Source: Sphingomonas sp. KR3-1 (GTDB lineage Bacteria; Pseudomonadota; Alphaproteobacteria; Sphingomonadales; Sphingomonadaceae). Taken from it: 64,000 nt of DNA. Each line of letters opens with the position of its first letter. The stretch's first letter is position 1. This document shows, in pieces, positions 60,804 to 64,000 of this stretch. The translations under genes and the position numbers were made by a program. The notes beneath the pieces were generated by a model. That model saw nothing but the letters and a program-made list of their open reading frames with translations, was not told the origin of the DNA and ran no database searches. The stretch lies in contig NZ_JBDZDQ010000001.1 in assembly GCF_040049295.1 (NCBI RefSeq), positions 186,001 through 250,000 of the forward strand, in the 5' to 3' direction.

Positions 60804-62870
60804 TCACCAGATGCGCACGCGGTCCGCCGGCGCGACATACTGCTTCTGGTCGGGCGTGATCTTCCACGCGGCGTACCAGGCATCGACGTTGCGCAGCGGG
60901 TTGATCGCGCGGATCTGGCCCGGCGAGTGCGGATCGCTGACCAGCTGCTGGCGCAGTGCCTCGGTGCGGAACAGGGTGCGCCACACCTGGCCCCAGCCGA
61001 GGAAGAAGCGCTGGTCGCCGGTATAGCCGTCGATCACCTTGGCCTTCTTGCCGCCGAGCGAGGTGTGATAGGCGTCGAGCGAGATCAGCACGCCGCCGAG
61101 GTCGCCGATATTCTCGCCCATCGAGGCGCGGCCGTTGATGTGGACGCCCGGCAGCCCCTCGAAGCTGTACGCCTCATACTGCGCGCCGAGCCGCGAGGCC
61201 TGGGCCTCGAACTTGGCGGCGTCTTCCGCGGTCCACCAGTCGCGCAGCACGCCATTGCCGTCGGACTTGCGGCCCTGATCGTCGAAGCCGTGGCTGATCT
61301 CGTGACCGATCACCCCGCCGATGCCGCCATAATTGACCGCGTCGTCGGCCTGCGGATCGAAGAAGGGCGGCTGCAGGATCGCGGCCGGGAAGACGATCTC
61401 GTTCTTCACCGAGTTGTAATAGGCGTTCACCGTCTGCGGGGTCATGCCCCACTCCGTCTTGTCGACCTGCCCGCCCAGCCGGTTGCGGCGGAAATCCCAT
61501 TCGAAGCGGCTGGCGCGCTCGGCATTGCCGACCAGGTCGCCCGGCTTCACTTCGAGCGCGCTATAGTCGCGCCACTTGTCCGGGTAGCCGATCTTGACGG
61601 TGAAGCCCTTGAGCTTCTCCTGCGCCTGCGCCTTGGTCTCCGGGCTCATCCAGGCGAGGTTGTTGATCCGCCCGGCGAGCGCGACGCGCAGGTTCGCCAC
61701 CAGCGAGTCCATCTTCGCCTTGGAGGCCGGCGGGAAATAGAGCGCGACATAGTCGCGGCCCACGCCTTCGCCGATCGCGCGCTCGACAAAGCCGACGCCG
61801 CGCTTCCAGCGCTCACGCTGCTGCGGCTGGCCGTTGAGGAACTTCGAGCGGAAATCGAACTGCGCATCGACGAAGCGCTTCGAAAGCAGCGGTGCGATAT
61901 CGTCGGTGGTGCGGAAGGCCTGCCAGGCCTTGAGCGTCTCCAGGTCGGTATCGGCGAAGACCTTGGCGATCGCCGGAACCGCGGTGTTCTGCGAGACGAT
62001 CACGCGGTCCGCCTTGGTCAGGCCCGCGGCCGCCCAGAATGCATCCCAGCCAAAGCCGGGGGCCGCGGCCTTGAGCTCGGCGACGCTGGTCGGGTTGTAG
62101 GTCTTGTCGCGGTCGCGGCTCTGCACGCGGGTCCAGTGCGCCTTGGCGATCTGGGTCTCCATCGCGACCACCTTGGCGGCGGTGGCTTCCGGATCGGCCC
62201 AGCCGGCCATGCCGAGCATCTGCGCGACATATTGCTGGTAGCGCGCCACCTGCGGCGCGAACTTGGCGTCGAGATAGAGGTCGCGGTCGCCCAGGCCCAG
62301 GCCCGACTGGCGCAGGCTGAGCGCATAGACATTGGGGTTCTTGGCGTCGTCGCTGACGCCGACGCCGTAGAAGCTGCCGCCGAAGCCGCCGACCGAGGCG
62401 CCCATCAGCCGCGCAAGGTTGTCCTTGCTCGCCGCCGCCTTGACCGGCGCGAGCCGCTGCTCGAGCGGCTGCGCGTCGAGCTTCTCGGCCAGCGCCTCGT
62501 CCATGAAGCCGCTGTAGAGGATCGCCGACTTCATCCGGTCCGGATGCGCGGTGTCCGTGGCGCTATAGCCCGAGATCAGGCTGCGCATGCGCACTTCGGA
62601 GAGGTCGCGCAGCACCGCGAAGGCGCCGAAGGACGAGCGGTCGGCCGGGATCTGGGTGCGATCGTTCCAGGCGCCGTTGACGAAGCGATACCAGTCGTCG
62701 CCGGGCTTCACGCTCTTGTCCATGCCGGTCAGGTCGAAGCCCCAGGCGCCGTAGCGCGTGGCGCCGGCATCGGCACCGGCGGCGACGGGCGCCGAGGATT
62801 GCTGGCTGAACCCGATCGCGGGCACGGCGATCGCGGCCATGGCGGTGGCGAGCAGCAGGATTTTCTTCAA
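60804..62870 (-). CDS. Secreted M13 (neprilysin-like) zinc metallopeptidase
   Basis: A 688-residue peptidase: signal peptide (1-22), M13 N-terminal domain (about 45-430) and catalytic domain (about 480-688). The zinc motif is HEISH (523-527) in VIGHEISHGFDDQG, the third ligand Glu is in ENIGDLGG, and NAYYNS upstream binds substrate. The ending VRIW is the conserved C-terminal Trp form. Start is TTG at 62870, the only codon that puts the signal peptide first. It cleaves peptides in the periplasm. Confidence 0.94.
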   Translation of the reverse strand: MKKILLLATAMAAIAVPAIGFSQQSSAPVAAGADAGATRYGAWGFDLTGMDKSVKPGDDWYRFVNGAWNDRTQIPADRSSFGAFAVLRDLSEVRMRSLISGYSATDTAHPDRMKSAILYSGFMDEALAEKLDAQPLEQRLAPVKAAASKDNLARLMGASVGGFGGSFYGVGVSDDAKNPNVYALSLRQSGLGLGDRDLYLDAKFAPQVARYQQYVAQMLGMAGWADPEATAAKVVAMETQIAKAHWTRVQSRDRDKTYNPTSVAELKAAAPGFGWDAFWAAAGLTKADRVIVSQNTAVPAIAKVFADTDLETLKAWQAFRTTDDIAPLLSKRFVDAQFDFRSKFLNGQPQQRERWKRGVGFVERAIGEGVGRDYVALYFPPASKAKMDSLVANLRVALAGRINNLAWMSPETKAQAQEKLKGFTVKIGYPDKWRDYSALEVKPGDLVGNAERASRFEWDFRRNRLGGQVDKTEWGMTPQTVNAYYNSVKNEIVFPAAILQPPFFDPQADDAVNYGGIGGVIGHEISHGFDDQGRKSDGNGVLRDWWTAEDAAKFEAQASRLGAQYEAYSFEGLPGVHINGRASMGENIGDLGGVLISLDAYHTSLGGKKAKVIDGYTGDQRFFLGWGQVWRTLFRTEALRQQLVSDPHSPGQIRAINPLRNVDAWYAAWKITPDQKQYVAPADRVRIW

Positions 62871-63021
62871 TGGAGGTCCCCCGAGTTTTTATCGAGACGG
62901 TTAGGCGCGTCGGGGGAAGGTGTGTCACGACACCGGTGGCCGCGCAATATCCTTACGTGCGCGTGGAAGGTTCGGAAACACGCGGAAACAAAAAGACCTC
63001 CGGACAAGGGCAACGTGGCGC

Positions 63022-63417
63022 CTATCGGTATACTATCTTTACTCCGGACATCGCCTCGCGCCGCAGGAAGGTCCGGGCCTTGGGAGCATAGCGGATGCGC
63101 AGGCGATCCGGGCCGAGCCACTGCATCTCGGCCCAGGGCCCGCCCCAGTCGCCCGGCGCCGCTGCGCCGTGATCGTCGTCCGCGATGAATATATTGCCCT
63201 TCCCCACCGGCACTTCGCCCCGGCGCAGGATCGAGATCTGGGTGGAGAAGCCGGTGGTTGCGCCGCAGCTGCGCTCGAACATCACCGCGCTCAAGCCGCC
63301 TCCCGGTGCATCGCGCCGCGCGATCACATCGTTTGCGCACATGTCGGAATCGCCCAGACATGCAGACAGCTGCACCGACAATGCCATTGCAATCGCGGAT
63401 CTCAGATAGGCGGCCAT
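63022..63417 (-). CDS. Hypothetical lipoprotein, 131 aa
   Basis: A 131-residue protein with lipobox LSAC (Cys20) after a short signal. The mature part (DMCANDVIARRDAPGG, then RSCGATTGFSTQISIL and a GNIFIADDDHG block) resembles small lipoproteins of alphaproteobacteria (DUF5412-like in pattern), but I cannot assign it. Two further Cys may pair. GGGGAGGAG just before the ATG marks the start. Confidence 0.7.
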   Translation of the reverse strand: MAAYLRSAIAMALSVQLSACLGDSDMCANDVIARRDAPGGGLSAVMFERSCGATTGFSTQISILRRGEVPVGKGNIFIADDDHGAAAPGDWGGPWAEMQWLGPDRLRIRYAPKARTFLRREAMSGVKIVYR

Positions 63418-63498
63418 GCTCCTCCCCTTTTGACGAACTTGGCAGAAGCAGATGCAGGGAAGATGCAGGCGCTGTCTGCCTTCGGCCGAAGGCGCAAC

Positions 63499-63534
63499 AA
63501 AAAGCCCGCCGGTCCCCAGGACCGACGGGCTTTT
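63499..63534. terminator. Terminator after tRNA-Val
   Basis: A 16-bp stem, AAAAGCCCGCCGGTCC with GGACCGACGGGCTTTT (one mismatch), loop CCA or similar. T-runs on both strands; on the minus strand it follows the tRNA closely. Confidence 0.85.
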
Positions 63535-63537
63535 GAA

Positions 63538-63612
63538 TGGTGGGCGCGGTAGGGATTGAACCTACGACCCCACCCGTGTGAAGGGTGTGCTCTACCACTG
63601 AGCTACGCGCCC
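63538..63612 (-). tRNA. tRNA-Val (CAC anticodon)
   Basis: A 75-nt cloverleaf with encoded CCA. Acceptor GGGCGCG/CGCGCCC is perfect; D-arm GCTC-AGTGGTA-GAGC; anticodon stem CACCC/GGGTG with loop TTCACAC (anticodon CAC); T-arm GTAGG-TTCAATC-CCTAC. Confidence 0.95.
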
Positions 63613-63711
63613 ATTGGCCAGGTCGTTGAACCTATGCGGCCGAAATGGGAAGCGGGCCTTTAGGCGGCACAGCTCCGGCTGTCCAGCCCCAAAACCCGCA
63701 AATGGAGCGGC

Positions 63712-63984
63712 TTAGTTGACCGCGTCCTTGAGGCCCTTGCCGGCCTTGAACTTGGGCTGGTTCGACGCCTTGATCGTCATCGGCTCGCGGGTGCGCGGGT
63801 TGCGGCCGGTCGAGGCCTTGCGCTTGCTGACCGAAAAGGTGCCAAAGCCGACCAAGCGAACCTCATCACCCTTCTTGAGCGCGGCCTGGATGGCATCGAA
63901 CACGGCCTCGACGGCCTTGCTCGCATCGCCCTTCCCCAGCCCGGAGGTGTCGGCCACCTGGCCGATCAGCTCTTGCTTGTTCAT
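63712..63984 (-). CDS. HU-type histone-like DNA-binding protein
   Basis: A 90-residue HU/IHF-family protein. MNKQELIGQVA opens the helical dimer part; the beta-arm signature GFGTFSVSKRKASTGRNPRT (about 46-65) and the proline at the arm tip are present, ending KAGKGLKDAVN. It bends and compacts DNA as a homodimer. Followed by tRNA-Val on the same strand. Confidence 0.96.
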   Translation of the reverse strand: MNKQELIGQVADTSGLGKGDASKAVEAVFDAIQAALKKGDEVRLVGFGTFSVSKRKASTGRNPRTREPMTIKASNQPKFKAGKGLKDAVN

Positions 63985-64000
63985 TTCGTGACTTTCCCCC

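Overview
The window is 64 kb of GC-rich chromosome from an alphaproteobacterium, almost certainly a sphingomonad (Sphingomonas or a close relative). The support is a complete exosortase A (XrtA) exopolysaccharide locus of the sphingomonad type, a TonB-dependent receptor, a B3 metallo-beta-lactamase, a prolyl-hydroxylase-like oxygenase, a system I cytochrome c maturation operon, and many short palindromic (REP/BIME-like) repeats between genes. I see no rRNA, insertion sequence, phage gene or CRISPR array. There are three tRNA genes: Met-CAT, His-GTG and Val-CAC.

Layout. 0-8.4 kb: housekeeping and accessory genes, including a cut alpha/beta hydrolase, an esterase, threonine dehydratase, a polyamine pair (ornithine decarboxylase and a deoxyhypusine-synthase homologue), and an amidohydrolase facing a TetR regulator. 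8.5-21.2 kb: a ten-gene minus-strand XrtA locus running export lipoprotein, chain-length protein, tyrosine kinase, outer-membrane protein, ATPase, deacetylase, FemAB protein, glycosyltransferase, exosortase fused to EpsI, asparagine synthetase. Most junctions overlap or are a few bases long, so it reads as one transcript. 21.5-25.4 kb: a DUF1254 protein and an arsenic operon (arsR-arsC-aqpS-arsH). 25.4-29.9 kb: a second XrtA-linked block, with a PLP decarboxylase and acyl-CoA ligase on one strand and an acyl carrier protein and two hydrolases on the other, sharing a 68-bp divergent promoter region.

30-38.7 kb: thioredoxin reductase, a secreted tyrosinase with an extra C-terminal domain, a fructosamine-kinase-like protein, tRNA-Met, a 2'-5' RNA ligase homologue coupled to the potassium transporter Kup, an RluE-like pseudouridine synthase, and an Lrp regulator divergent from alanine dehydrogenase with a clear dyad between them. 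38.8-43.6 kb: a ccmC-D-E-F-G-H-I operon in which every junction overlaps; ccmA and ccmB are not beside it. 43.8-46.1 kb: two paralogous small lipoproteins, then an ECF41 sigma factor and its carboxymuconolactone-decarboxylase partner, preceded by a textbook ECF41 promoter.

46.2-64 kb: an M28 peptidase, a Leu/Phe/Val dehydrogenase, tRNA-His, a degenerate GspE-like ATPase, the 2OG oxygenase, a beta-helix lipoprotein plus TonB-dependent receptor pair, an amidohydrolase, a DMT transporter, a B3-type metallo-beta-lactamase with glutamate in place of the first zinc-binding histidine, an M13 peptidase, tRNA-Val and HU. The best leads are the split XrtA locus with its possible aminoacyl-ACP chemistry, the Glu-variant beta-lactamase, the beta-helix/TonB pair, the DHS homologue next to ornithine decarboxylase, and several operators that can be read directly from the sequence.
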